This document shows positions 53,489 through 63,508 of a stretch of DNA of 64,000 nucleotides, in pieces. The translations under genes and the position numbers were made by a program. Source of the stretch: Galbibacter pacificus (GTDB taxonomy: Bacteria > Bacteroidota > Bacteroidia > Flavobacteriales > Flavobacteriaceae); the NCBI RefSeq assembly GCF_029603155.1, contig NZ_JAPMUA010000002.1:620001-684000 (forward strand), written 5' to 3'. Under the pieces are notes generated by a model. That model was given only the letters and a program-made list of their open reading frames with translations. It did no database searches and was not told the DNA's origin. Positions within the stretch are counted from its first letter, which is position 1. Each line of letters begins with the position of its first letter.

Positions 53489-54262
53489 AGCCATACTGCC
53501 TGCCAAGACCACACCATAAAACCGATTGCCAAGGGTTATTGGCAGTAATTGGTTCCTGCTTTGTAACGGTAAGGGCATGATTTTACAGTGGCAACACTTC
53601 CTTTTTTATACCCCTGTATTACTTTGTATGTTACTATGGCTTCTTGACCATTTGTATGTGTTATTTTATTTTTGCAAGACCTATTTTACTACTTTCTCCT
53701 ATTACTTTGGGTTATTCACGTTCTACTTTGATGCTTGCACTTCGTACTTTGGTCTTTGAGGTAAGTACTTTCTCGCATATTCATAACACTTAACTATTTG
53801 CAGAAAATATTTCCATAGATGTTTTCTATACTACGAGGCTTGTAATAGATACTACTCTATGATAAATGTTTATTTTGATAGGTAAAAGCTATAATTTATC
53901 ACTTATAATGCATATTTCTATTGTTGAAATGAATATTTCTTCACTTTGATTTTCTACTTTGATTGATGTAATTGATATATTTTGAAGAATAAATACATAT
54001 TTTTTCTTACTTATGGTGCGTTTGTTCAGCAGGTTTTTTTGGTTTAAATAAGTCTTCTGGATGGTTTATTTCCTGGCTGTATTATTGAGTATAAATAGCT
54101 GTTTATTGCGCCTACATTTCCATATGCTATTTCCTCCTACATGGTTTTAGTTACCTATTGGTTTTCTATTGCATACGGATATATATCTGCTTGGCCCCAA
54201 AAACTATTTTATAGGGATGGTACTTCTTTTTATAATGGAAAAATTACAATGCCCTGTAGCTT
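53489..54262. other. Noncoding stretch of about 770 bp
   Basis: No gene is supported. The plus strand is pyrimidine- and T-rich, and it contains the 21-bp-phased heptamer array at 53703-53772. The DUF5695 gene ends at the right border on the minus strand; its terminator is not evident. Confidence 0.4.
53703..53772 (+). repeat. Direct repeats of TACTTTG spaced exactly 21 bp
   Basis: TACTTTG occurs at 53703, 53724 and 53745, followed by TACTTTC at 53766, each 21 bp after the last; a degenerate TATTTTA occurs at 53682, again 21 bp before. The 14 bases between the copies are not conserved. This phased spacing is two helical turns. Read on the minus strand the unit is CAAAGTA. Confidence 0.7.
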
Positions 54263-56962
54263 TTATAATTGTATTTCTATGGGTTGTATGCTATTTTTTA
54301 GGGGAATTAAAAAGGCTCCTTTATCTTTTTTAAATGGTAATTCAATTTTTTTGTTGGTCCTTATGTATGCATTGGGCGTATACTCGTTTTTAGGGTTTAA
54401 ATAGAGTATTACCCTTCTTTTTTCTTCATTATAAATTACTTTATCCATGCTTCCAGCATCCAATGTTATCAGCAATGCTTCTGGTGCTATAAAAACTTTG
54501 TTCCTTGCTGCCGTTGTAAGGCTCATTTCAACTTGTTTCTTTTCAGCTTTTATATTCCCTCCAAAAGAAACCCATCCAAAATTGGCTGTTTTGGTTAAAT
54601 AGGAAGCCGAATTGACCGCATAGCCAAAAAACCCGGAGCCATAGTCGCCCGATAGATAATCTATTGCTAATGTTTGTGGAAACGAATGAAAAGCTGCCGG
54701 ACCAAAACCGTCTTCTGTAATATTTGCTATGCCTCCCATTAACCCACCGTACCCAACTTTTAACAGGTAAAAATCGTTTGGCGAGTTTTGGTATGCTTTT
54801 AGTACGGGAATGGCGTTTAATGCCGACCCGTAATGGTGTATTTGGCGTTCTACCCTAGATAGTTTCCCGCCGTAGAGAAAGTCCCAATAACGCCGTGCAT
54901 TTCCATTATAAGCCCAATGTGGCATGGTGGGCATATAGGCCAGTATTGCATTTAATGTAACATTGGCTTTGCCGGCATATCCAAAATAATCTGACCACAT
55001 AAAGACTTCTTCCTGCCCTGTGGAATCCCATGGCATTTCGCTCCCAAATGGATAGTTTAACGATTTCCAATGATCGGCGCGTGCTTTCATTTTTTGTTCC
55101 AAGTCCAGGGCAAGTTCGTCCAGCCCTTCATGTTGTAGGTCTTTTAAAACGCAAAGAAACACGGTTCCTTCCATTTGTCCGAACTGTGCATAGTACGGTG
55201 CCAGTTTTGTCATGGCAATTGCGGTATGGTATGCCTGCTTTAAATACCAATTCCAAGGTTTCTCTGTAACCAGTTTGGTATGGTATCTTGCCAAGCGGTA
55301 CATAACCCAGTAAGCCGCGGTTACATGGGGGTAGTTGTAAGACCTCCCGGGGTCGTTGGCATGCTTATGGTTCCAGGCGGCCCAGGTTTTATAGTTAACC
55401 GTATCGTTATATGTATTCTTTGGCATGCTGTCGGGCTGGTAATAAAACATACTTTTTTTAACGCCATACTTATTTTTACCGTCGGCATATTGTATACCGC
55501 CCCAAAGTGTTTTATGTACAAAGCCTGAAAGCTTTTCTATTTCGTCTTTATCGGGTTGTGCATACTGCTTCATCATGGCTGCCAGCCAACTTCCTGCCCC
55601 TCCTTCATCGCTCAGGCCTGCTATCCATGCACGGCTGTCTTGTGCTACTTGTTGTTTTGCTTCATAGTCGTAAGAAATTACAGATGGAGCGCGGTTAAAG
55701 GGATCTTTCTCATTATCGAACCATTGTTTGGTGGTTAAAAAATTTCCCAGGTTGGCTATTACTTCTGCTTCGGGCTTGATTATTTTATAATTGATTGTTT
55801 GCTGCTTTCCGTCTTTATACTCGATAACAATACGGGCACGCCCCCATTGTTGTCCTTCTACCATGTACTCTACGTAGCCGTTTTTCAATGTTTCTTTTTT
55901 ACGAATTGAAACTGCTCCTTCTGGCTTTATCGTTATTTTTTTTACTTCCGAAGGACTTTTTACAAACAGGCGTCCGTCTACATCCTGCGGTAGTACATAT
56001 CCAGGAATACCAACGGCTACCGGCATTTTATTTTTTAATACTGTTTGCTGGATTTCCCTAATATTTTTTGCCAGCACGAATTTTATGGCAAAATCTCTTT
56101 TTTCTCCCGGTTGCAACACGGTAGATGTGGGCGTGTTCCATTGTTTAACGCCCTTCCATTGGGTTTCTGCATAGGCTTTGCTCAATGGCATCCATTCATG
56201 GAAACCTTCAAAAACGATACTTCTTCGAGTTGGGTCGTTCAACAAGGGCCTATAGGCCTGAAAAGGCATGTTTTCTTGGGGAAGTACAAGTAATGCCGTA
56301 CCTTTTCCGTTTAAATGCTTTACCTCCAAATACCCTGCGTCCATGCCTATATAGGGGTCGAAGAACACATTGTCTGCATGTGCTTCGTCCAGCGATTTTC
56401 CTTCCAATATATTATTGAAAACCATAGGAATGCCCAATGCTCCTATTTCCACGCTTTCTTTTCCGGGATTTGTCAATACAAACCGCAATACCAAGTCTCC
56501 GTTATCATTTTCGTAATAACGTTTTATGCTTAACGGAATGTCTTTTGGGAAGGTGTTTGCCATGTCTGAAGCTGCCAAAATATTTCCTTCGGAAGAAATT
56601 TGGCTTACCGGCTTTCTTGTATATGCCGATGAATAATCTTTCCATTGACCTTGGCCCGTTTTGAGCATTAAATTGATATCGCCCAGGTGGTATAGGCTGT
56701 CTTTATCCCTAATTTTTAACCGTTCCCCGGGTGTAAAGTTAAATGTGGTATCTTCTGCGGGAGCCAATCCGGCCACTGTTTGTGATGCCTTTACCAATTT
56801 TAAATGAAACTGGGCAGTTTTTACTTCAACAAAACCTTTTTCGACCCCCAAAGTGGAAGGCCTGCCGGTAATGTTATCCCAATACTCTTGAGAGTGCCCT
56901 TTAAAAGCAAGCACCATGAATAGTATAAGAATAAGGCTTTTTTGTAACCGTTGGTTTATCAT
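54263..56962 (-). CDS. Secreted DUF5695-domain protein
   Basis: An 899-residue exported protein with a signal peptide (start MINQRLQKSLILILF, end GHSQ). Most of the length matches my recollection of the DUF5695 family, large proteins with an (alpha/alpha)6-like helical part near the middle (WAAWNHKHANDPGRSYNYP) and beta-rich flanks, found in Bacteroidota glycan loci. It is last in the S9-GH127 operon, 33 bp after the GH127 gene. A glycan-active role is inferred from context. Confidence 0.7.
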   Translation of the reverse strand: MINQRLQKSLILILFMVLAFKGHSQEYWDNITGRPSTLGVEKGFVEVKTAQFHLKLVKASQTVAGLAPAEDTTFNFTPGERLKIRDKDSLYHLGDINLMLKTGQGQWKDYSSAYTRKPVSQISSEGNILAASDMANTFPKDIPLSIKRYYENDNGDLVLRFVLTNPGKESVEIGALGIPMVFNNILEGKSLDEAHADNVFFDPYIGMDAGYLEVKHLNGKGTALLVLPQENMPFQAYRPLLNDPTRRSIVFEGFHEWMPLSKAYAETQWKGVKQWNTPTSTVLQPGEKRDFAIKFVLAKNIREIQQTVLKNKMPVAVGIPGYVLPQDVDGRLFVKSPSEVKKITIKPEGAVSIRKKETLKNGYVEYMVEGQQWGRARIVIEYKDGKQQTINYKIIKPEAEVIANLGNFLTTKQWFDNEKDPFNRAPSVISYDYEAKQQVAQDSRAWIAGLSDEGGAGSWLAAMMKQYAQPDKDEIEKLSGFVHKTLWGGIQYADGKNKYGVKKSMFYYQPDSMPKNTYNDTVNYKTWAAWNHKHANDPGRSYNYPHVTAAYWVMYRLARYHTKLVTEKPWNWYLKQAYHTAIAMTKLAPYYAQFGQMEGTVFLCVLKDLQHEGLDELALDLEQKMKARADHWKSLNYPFGSEMPWDSTGQEEVFMWSDYFGYAGKANVTLNAILAYMPTMPHWAYNGNARRYWDFLYGGKLSRVERQIHHYGSALNAIPVLKAYQNSPNDFYLLKVGYGGLMGGIANITEDGFGPAAFHSFPQTLAIDYLSGDYGSGFFGYAVNSASYLTKTANFGWVSFGGNIKAEKKQVEMSLTTAARNKVFIAPEALLITLDAGSMDKVIYNEEKRRVILYLNPKNEYTPNAYIRTNKKIELPFKKDKGAFLIPLKNSIQPIEIQL

Positions 56963-56995
56963 TGTTTTGTGGCTTAGGTGGTTAACTTTATAGTT

Positions 56996-59900
56996 TTATT
57001 GCTCTTTTAGGGAAACATCCAAATATACCGAGTAACGGCCATAGGTTTCGTAGAAAGGTTTGTAAAGAACTCCGTCTATGGTAAATTCCAGTTTTTCTGG
57101 ATTTCCTTTAATGGCTTTGCCCATTTCTTCTACATTAAAAGTTACTTTACGCCATGCTGTACGGGGTTCTGTTTCTTGGGCCGCGAGCAAAACGGGTCCG
57201 TAAAACAAACTGGCAATATTTTGTTGGTCCATTACCGGTTCTAAATGAAACTGGAACGGCATGCGCAACTCGACGGTATCTCCATCCTTCCACTTGCGGT
57301 TTATGGAAAGATAGGTTCCCGGTACTGCCCGAACCTTTTCTTGTTTTCCGTTTATCTTAACAAAAAAGCCTTTGGTAGCCCAATGTGGCACACGGACATT
57401 TAAAGCAAAGCTTCCGTTGCCCTTTATTGTCAACTTGGTAAAATCTTCTTTTGGAAAGGCAGTTGTTTGTTGCACGGTTATGCTCTTTTCTGTCCATTTT
57501 AAAGTGGAAGGAACATACAGGTTAACGTATAAAGCATTGTTGTCTTTGTTTTTAAAGTAAATTGAATTTTGAAGTTTTGTACTGCTTTCAAGGGCTGTGC
57601 CGTTGCAGCACGTAAACCCGGTCATGTTGGGGTTTCCAAAGTGCTTTACCGAGCCTGGCCTTAACGGAACATGGTATGTATTGGCAGGCGTGTTTTTTGC
57701 TACCGAAGCAAGGATGTGGTTATAGAGTCCGCGTTCGTAATAATCCATTAATTCTCCACGCTGGTCGAAAAGGAACAGGTTTCTAGTTAATTTAAGCATG
57801 TTGTACGTGGCACAAGTTTCGTTTTGTCCACCTGCCGAGAACCCATTTTGGTATAGGGTGGCCGGCTGGTTTGTAAAGCATTCGGCATTTGCCGGGTTGC
57901 GGGCGCCTGCCACACCACCGATGCTGTACATATAGTCGTTTGTGGTTTTATACCAAAAGTTATCGGCCACCCGATAGTATTCTGGGGCATGCGAATCGCG
58001 GTACATTTCAAGCGCCCCCATTATTTGTGGGATGTGCTGGTTGGCATGCAGGCCACGAAAAGTATCGACGTTTTTGGCCAATCCATGAGAATGCCCTGCA
58101 TTGCCATAAAATACTTTGATATTGTCGAACAATTGAGCCGTTTTTAAATAATTATCGTCTTTTGTTATTCTGTACAAACGTGCCATGGCCTCGTTCATCC
58201 CTCCAAATTCCCCTGCTATGTATCTGTTCCACATGCTAATAAGGGTACTGGTTGGGAGTTTGCTCAATCTGGCATAGACCCAGTCTCCCATTCCCTTGGC
58301 TATCTCTAAAGCCTTTTCGTTGTTGCTTACTTCGTAAACATCCATCAACCCGGCAATGATTTTGTGCAGCGTATAATAGGGTGCCCATACTTGAGTATCC
58401 TGCCCACCATAGGTAGCCCCGTTCTCCAACATAATAAATTGGTCGGGCGGATAAGCACTGATAAAGCCTTTTCCCCAATTCCAGTAATCGGTACGGATAC
58501 CGTTTATGCTTAAATTGGAATTATAGTCTGTTTTTCCCGGACCCGGTGGCACCGCTGTTGGATCTACTACATGCTTGCCCCCTGTTGTTTTAGGGTTGCC
58601 GGACATTTGCGATAATTGGTACAAGGTATTTACCATATACTGCATTTTATTGGCAAAGTTTTGCTGTAACTCTTTATTGTACCCCGTACTTGCGTATGCT
58701 TGGGCAATGGCCGTTAAATAATGCCCGGTTGCATGCCCGCGCAGTTTTGTTTCTTGAGAATCCCATACGCCCAATGGCTCTGCTCCTTTTGGTTGTTCCT
58801 GCCCAAAGGCATTACGGAACATGTACAAAAAGGCGTCTGGATTGGTATTGGCCAAAGTATTTATAAACTTGTCCCTGTTTTCAATAAATTTTGTGCTATG
58901 TCCATGAAGATCGGCATTTAATGTAACCTGATTTAAGTTAAAAGCCGCTAGTGTACGTTTTGGTGTGGCAAGATTTCCTGCTTCTTTTACCGTTACAATG
59001 GCTTTGGGCGTTATGGCGGTTCCTGCAATATGCCCTGTTACCGTATATTTACCTGCTTTTAGTACTTTATTGTTGTCTTTGGGTGCCGGCCAAAGAACCC
59101 GTGCCCTTTGTTCTTGAATCCCGTCTTGATAAACGGCCTTTACATAACGTGGTAACCTTGGAAGATACCCTACCGTGGTTTCTACTTGAATATCTGGGAC
59201 AGCGGTTATGTACTTATTGTATAGTTGTGGGGTATCTTTGGAAAAAACCGGAAGGTTGTCTTCGGGCTCTTTCCGTTCGTTTACAACGGTTTCTTCGTTG
59301 TGTAGGGCGTTGTTGTAAATTCTTTCAGCTTGTTGTTGGCTTAAAGGGATGCGGTACACCCTAAAATCATACAATTTTGCTTCTAAAAGGGACTCCCCAA
59401 TGTAAAGTGTGTTCTTTTTGGCCGAATTGCTATTGAAAACCTCTTGTAACTCTAGCGCTATGGTATTGGTTTGGCCGACCAATTTCCCATTGACATAGGT
59501 GCGCAAGGATTTTGAAGGGGTATCTAAAACTATGGCAATATGGTACCATTTATTAATCTCCAAGGCCGGAGAATTGGTTTTGTATTTTTTTCCAGTTGAA
59601 GTAGTAATTTCGGTTAAAAAACCATTTTCGTTGTTGGTTCCAACAGGTGCAACAAGAAAATGCGCGTTTTTATGGTTTACAAAATTAAAAAAGTATTGCT
59701 CTTTTTGGTCGGAATTTAAGTAAACCCAACCTGCAACACTGATTGACTCTTCGGCAGATACTACTTCTCCGGGAATTGAAACATATGCTTTATCTGCTAA
59801 AGAAAGTACGGTTCCAAACTTTTCATCATCAACAAAGGCATGCTTTTCTCCATGTATTTCACCATGTAGATTGTTACGGGACCAATCTTTTGCATTGCCG

Positions 59901-60037
59901 TTAAAAACATAACGGGCAATCAATCCTGTTTCTCCAATACCATCCAGTATCTGGTCTCCGCTTTGGGCTTTTGTTATGGTTGTATTGAACACACAACTGC
60001 ATAACAGCAAGTAAAATAGTAACTTATATGGTTTCAT
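56996..60037 (-). CDS. GH127 beta-L-arabinofuranosidase with LamG and Ig-like domains
   Basis: A 1013-residue exported glycoside hydrolase (signal ends TKAQ). Residues about 35-245 form a LamG/concanavalin-type domain (GLIARYVFNGNAKDW, AGWVYLNSDQKEQYFF), about 275-360 a small beta-domain, and about 365-1000 the GH127 (DUF1680) enzyme. The GH127 zinc and nucleophile positions are intact: Glu740 and Cys742 in NETCATYN, and Cys810-Cys811 in TCCNGT, which align with Glu338, Cys340, Cys417 and Cys418 of Bifidobacterium HypBA1. HypBA1 releases beta-L-arabinose from hydroxyproline-linked arabinan. The operon also encodes an S9 peptidase. Confidence 0.9.
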   Translation of the reverse strand: MKPYKLLFYLLLCSCVFNTTITKAQSGDQILDGIGETGLIARYVFNGNAKDWSRNNLHGEIHGEKHAFVDDEKFGTVLSLADKAYVSIPGEVVSAEESISVAGWVYLNSDQKEQYFFNFVNHKNAHFLVAPVGTNNENGFLTEITTSTGKKYKTNSPALEINKWYHIAIVLDTPSKSLRTYVNGKLVGQTNTIALELQEVFNSNSAKKNTLYIGESLLEAKLYDFRVYRIPLSQQQAERIYNNALHNEETVVNERKEPEDNLPVFSKDTPQLYNKYITAVPDIQVETTVGYLPRLPRYVKAVYQDGIQEQRARVLWPAPKDNNKVLKAGKYTVTGHIAGTAITPKAIVTVKEAGNLATPKRTLAAFNLNQVTLNADLHGHSTKFIENRDKFINTLANTNPDAFLYMFRNAFGQEQPKGAEPLGVWDSQETKLRGHATGHYLTAIAQAYASTGYNKELQQNFANKMQYMVNTLYQLSQMSGNPKTTGGKHVVDPTAVPPGPGKTDYNSNLSINGIRTDYWNWGKGFISAYPPDQFIMLENGATYGGQDTQVWAPYYTLHKIIAGLMDVYEVSNNEKALEIAKGMGDWVYARLSKLPTSTLISMWNRYIAGEFGGMNEAMARLYRITKDDNYLKTAQLFDNIKVFYGNAGHSHGLAKNVDTFRGLHANQHIPQIMGALEMYRDSHAPEYYRVADNFWYKTTNDYMYSIGGVAGARNPANAECFTNQPATLYQNGFSAGGQNETCATYNMLKLTRNLFLFDQRGELMDYYERGLYNHILASVAKNTPANTYHVPLRPGSVKHFGNPNMTGFTCCNGTALESSTKLQNSIYFKNKDNNALYVNLYVPSTLKWTEKSITVQQTTAFPKEDFTKLTIKGNGSFALNVRVPHWATKGFFVKINGKQEKVRAVPGTYLSINRKWKDGDTVELRMPFQFHLEPVMDQQNIASLFYGPVLLAAQETEPRTAWRKVTFNVEEMGKAIKGNPEKLEFTIDGVLYKPFYETYGRYSVYLDVSLKEQ

Positions 60038-60082
60038 AATGTTAGCTTGGTTTTCTTTAATTCTTTATAAATGGTTTCATTT

Positions 60083-62338
60083 TTATTCTTCGTTTGCATA
60101 TACCTTGTCCCAAGAAGGTGGTTTTACGTCCAAGAGTTTTTCTACAAAAAAGTCTTTTCGTTTTTTATCGCCAAATGTACCTCCTGCGGAATGAGACATT
60201 CCCGGAACGACCACCAGCTGGAAGTCTTTTCCGGCTTTTATCAATGCATTTGCAAACTGATAGGTAGATGCGGGGTCTACATTATCGTCTACTTCACCTA
60301 CAATCAACATTAAATCGCCTTGCATCTTTGAAGCGTTTTCAATATTGGAACATGCTGCATATTGTGGTCCTATTGGGTAACCCATCCATTGTTCGTTCCA
60401 CCATATTTTATCCATTCGGTTATCGTGACAACCACAAGAAGCTACGGCTACATCGTAAAAATCGGAGTTAAACACCAATGCTCCCCCAGCGCTTTGCCCT
60501 CCGGCAGAAGTTCCTCTAATTCCAACCTTATCGATATCCATATACGGGTATTTTTTGGCTGCTGCTTGCATCCATAGTTTTCTATCGGGGAAGCCAGCAT
60601 CTTTAAGGTTTTTCCAACAAACATCCTGGAAGGCTTTCGATCGGTTAGAGGTCCCCATGCCGTCTATCTGTACCATGATAAACCCTAACTCTGCCAATGG
60701 CGACATGGACCAATAGTAACTTTGAAAGCTTTTTGGCACAAAAGAATCGTGTGGTCCTGCATAAATGTATTCAATAATGGGGTATTTTTTTGACGGGTCG
60801 AAATTTGTAGGCCGGACGATGATACCCCAAATGTCTGTTTTGCCATCCCTGCCTTTAGCGTTAAAAACTTCGGGGTACTTCCATCCCGTTGCCAAAAGCT
60901 TGGATATGTCTGCCCTTTCCAATTCTTTGATCAACTCCCCGTTTTTGTCTTTCAGCAAGGTTATTGGCGGTGCATCGACCCTTGAATATTGGTCTATGTA
61001 ATAACTGTTCTTTGTTGAAAAGTATACTTTATGGTTGCCATTTTCGGTAGTGAAACGTTTAAAGTTCCTGCCATCAAAATCTATTCTACAATAATGTTCG
61101 AAATACGGATCCTGGTCTTTGTCCAAGCCGCTTGCAATAAAATAGATTTGTTTTTCTTCATCGTCTACCTTTACAACTTCGCGAACGGGCCAGTTCCCTT
61201 TGGTAATCTGCCTTATTAGCTTGCCGGTCTTTCCATTGTATAAGTATAAATGGTTCCACCCATCTCTTTCGGAAGCCCAGATAATCTGTTCGCCATTATT
61301 TACATCGTATCTGTATTTTTTCCCGCTGTAATCAATAAAAGTTGGGCTTTTTTCATCTACTAAAACCTTCACGTTTCCAGTATTGGCATCAATGTTTATT
61401 ATACTGTAGCGTTGGTGACCGCGCTCATTGTATTCGAAAGTAAAGGCACTGCTGTCTTTACGCCATGTTATGTTTCCTAAATGGAATTGCTGCTGAAATA
61501 AATCGGTAGGGATATATAAATGTTTGCCATTTTCCACATGAAATAATTGCGGGCTCTTAAAAGCCACCTGATCGCCGGGTTTTAAATAATCCCTGGATTG
61601 TAGTTTTGGCTGTAATTGGTCTTTGGGACTTGACTCGACAAAATAAATTTTATGGTCTTCTGCCGGGCGCAATTTATAGGCCATGATTTTTTTACTATCG
61701 GGCGCCCATTTTATTTGCCATGAATAGTAATACCCTTTAGACCCATCAAAGCTGAGCTGCTTTTCTTCTTTTGTATCGAGGTTTTGCACGTATACGTTAT
61801 AATTTTTAATAAATGCGGTATACTTTTTATCAGGAGAAATTACCGGCTCCCCTTTTCGTTCATCATCCCTTTCGCCCCAATAACGGTTGGTGGCTTTCCT
61901 TTCAAGTTTCTTTATGATTGTTAATTTATAATTGGCAAGGTTGCAGGAAAGTTCTAAACTATCTGTTTTAAAATTAAGTTGGTCTTCTTTAAATTTTAAG
62001 TCATGTATATTGATAGCACCTGGTTGAATAGTATCTTTATTTAAAACAGAAAGACTTTTTGCCAATTTTGTATGATCGAAGGCCAGTTCTTGTCTATTTT
62101 TTGAGGCGTTTACCTTTATATACTCATCTCCTTTTTCTGTTTTGTTGACATACCAAAATAGATTGTCATCTTGCCAATGAAAATCTGTTGGCGCATTATA
62201 TACTTTATCCCTAAACAGCGTATCTACAGCCACAGATCTTTTATAATCGGCAATTGATCCTTGGGCATTTGTCCAAAAAGATGTAAAAAGTGTTATTATA
62301 ACACATATTTTGCGGGCACAAGTTTTTATTGTATACAT
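60083..62338 (-). CDS. Secreted S9-family dipeptidyl peptidase-like enzyme
   Basis: A 751-residue exported peptidase with a DPP IV-type beta-propeller (about residues 30-500) and an alpha/beta-hydrolase domain. The catalytic Ser611 is in RGTSAGGQSAGG, an Asp follows in VGEVDDNVDP and His716 is in GMSHSAGG. The start at 62338 (MYTIKTCARKICVII, signal ending TNAQ) is preferred over an in-frame start 17 codons earlier that would bury the signal. Members usually remove dipeptides after proline. It is the first gene of the operon with GH127 and DUF5695 (gaps 45 and 33 bp), divergent from the AraC gene. Confidence 0.88.
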   Translation of the reverse strand: MYTIKTCARKICVIITLFTSFWTNAQGSIADYKRSVAVDTLFRDKVYNAPTDFHWQDDNLFWYVNKTEKGDEYIKVNASKNRQELAFDHTKLAKSLSVLNKDTIQPGAINIHDLKFKEDQLNFKTDSLELSCNLANYKLTIIKKLERKATNRYWGERDDERKGEPVISPDKKYTAFIKNYNVYVQNLDTKEEKQLSFDGSKGYYYSWQIKWAPDSKKIMAYKLRPAEDHKIYFVESSPKDQLQPKLQSRDYLKPGDQVAFKSPQLFHVENGKHLYIPTDLFQQQFHLGNITWRKDSSAFTFEYNERGHQRYSIINIDANTGNVKVLVDEKSPTFIDYSGKKYRYDVNNGEQIIWASERDGWNHLYLYNGKTGKLIRQITKGNWPVREVVKVDDEEKQIYFIASGLDKDQDPYFEHYCRIDFDGRNFKRFTTENGNHKVYFSTKNSYYIDQYSRVDAPPITLLKDKNGELIKELERADISKLLATGWKYPEVFNAKGRDGKTDIWGIIVRPTNFDPSKKYPIIEYIYAGPHDSFVPKSFQSYYWSMSPLAELGFIMVQIDGMGTSNRSKAFQDVCWKNLKDAGFPDRKLWMQAAAKKYPYMDIDKVGIRGTSAGGQSAGGALVFNSDFYDVAVASCGCHDNRMDKIWWNEQWMGYPIGPQYAACSNIENASKMQGDLMLIVGEVDDNVDPASTYQFANALIKAGKDFQLVVVPGMSHSAGGTFGDKKRKDFFVEKLLDVKPPSWDKVYANEE

Positions 62339-62581
62339 AAGCATAAAACTATGCATAAAATGCATAAGAAGTTTGAAGAATATTAGCAAAAAGTCATACT
62401 ATCTTAACCGTTGAAACTCTAATTGTAAGTTTGATGAGGTATTCTGGTATTATAATTTTGAACATATAAATGCTTTTTTTCTACATCTGAGTCAATAATT
62501 AACCATTATCAATAGTATATTACCCAAATATGACATATGATTCCTTTTTTTGATTAATATTGTTTTAAATACAACCTATAA

Positions 62582-63424
62582 ATGAAAGTCCTCCCGTTTA
62601 AGATACCAAAACCCGAGCAAGAAGCATTGGTATACCAAGAAGACCATGAAGTGGTTTTTTACGACCAATTGCACCAACATGAAGAAATCCAGATTAGCTT
62701 TATTTTAAAAGGTAGCGGGACTTTGGTTGTTGGAGATTCTATTAACACCTACCATAAAAACGATATTTTGGTTATTGGGGGCAATGTTCCGCATGTATTT
62801 AAAAGTGATGTTGAAGCCTCTGACATGTCTATTATGTACACGCTATTTTTTACCAAAAACGCTTTTGGAAAGGAGTTTTTCCATATTAGCGACATGGAGA
62901 CTGCAAAAGATTTTTTTACAAACGCAGCATACGGCATGAAAATTTCGGAGGATCATAAAAAGATTGTCAAAATCTTCAAAAAATTACAATACCAGAGTAA
63001 AATAGAGCGCATTGCCTCTCTTTTAAAAATAATAAACCAAATTATAGCCATTGAGCACGCTCCACTTTCTTCTTTTATATACGGAAAAAAATATACCGAC
63101 GACGAAGGAAAGCGTATGCGTGCCGTTTTTGAACATGCCATGGAAAACTACCACAACCAAATAACCTTAGAAGAAGTGGCCGATAAGGCCAATATGACCA
63201 AAAATGCGTTTTGTAGGTATTTTAAAAAGCGTACCAATAAAACCTTTTTTCAGTTTTTAATTGAAATACGTATTGAAAACGCCTGTAAACTTCTTTTTAG
63301 GAACAAAGAAATGTCTATTGCCACTGTTTCTGAGCTTTGTGGTTTTCAGAACATTACAAACTTTAACAGAAAATTTAAAGAACTTAAAGGTATAACGCCT
63401 TCTCAATACAGAACCCAATATTAA
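62582..63424 (+). CDS. AraC-family regulator with cupin sensor domain
   Basis: A 280-residue regulator: an AraC-type cupin ligand-binding N-terminus (QHEEIQISFILKGSGTLVVG) and a C-terminal HTH pair (LEEVADKANMTKNAFCRYFK, then ATVSELCGFQNITNFNRKF). This is the usual carbohydrate-responsive regulator of Bacteroidota utilisation loci. It is divergent from the S9-GH127-DUF5695 operon across 243 bp, so it may control that operon; the intergenic GCATAA motifs near 62341-62367 are candidate sites. Confidence 0.88.
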   Translation: MKVLPFKIPKPEQEALVYQEDHEVVFYDQLHQHEEIQISFILKGSGTLVVGDSINTYHKNDILVIGGNVPHVFKSDVEASDMSIMYTLFFTKNAFGKEFFHISDMETAKDFFTNAAYGMKISEDHKKIVKIFKKLQYQSKIERIASLLKIINQIIAIEHAPLSSFIYGKKYTDDEGKRMRAVFEHAMENYHNQITLEEVADKANMTKNAFCRYFKKRTNKTFFQFLIEIRIENACKLLFRNKEMSIATVSELCGFQNITNFNRKFKELKGITPSQYRTQY

Positions 63425-63440
63425 ACGTTTATTTAATGCA

Positions 63441-63467
63441 AAAAGACGGATGAAACATCCGCCTTTT
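63441..63467. terminator. Bidirectional terminator between AraC and SusD genes
   Basis: AAAAGACGGATG and CATCCGCCTTTT pair with one mismatch around an AAA loop, with A tract before and T tract after. It lies 16 bp past the AraC stop and 41 bp from the convergent SusD stop, so it can end both transcripts. Confidence 0.75.
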
Positions 63468-63508
63468 GGAGTGAAAAATCTACTTAAACTAACTCAATTA
63501 TTATAAAA

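Noticed and set aside
53526..53759. 77-residue frame across the 21-bp repeats (YFG..YFD..YFG)
   Set aside because: The heptad peptide pattern is caused by the DNA repeats; there is no start context or homology, so the DNA-level repeat is reported instead.
54141..54404. 87-residue plus-strand frame overlapping the end of the DUF5695 gene
   Set aside because: It has no family resemblance and overlaps the true minus-strand coding region; the aromatic- and hydrophobic-rich sequence is a product of T-rich DNA.
62339..62389. Upstream in-frame start for the second S9 peptidase
   Set aside because: It would add a hydrophobic leader before a complete signal peptide and it covers the GCATAA repeats likely to be regulatory.
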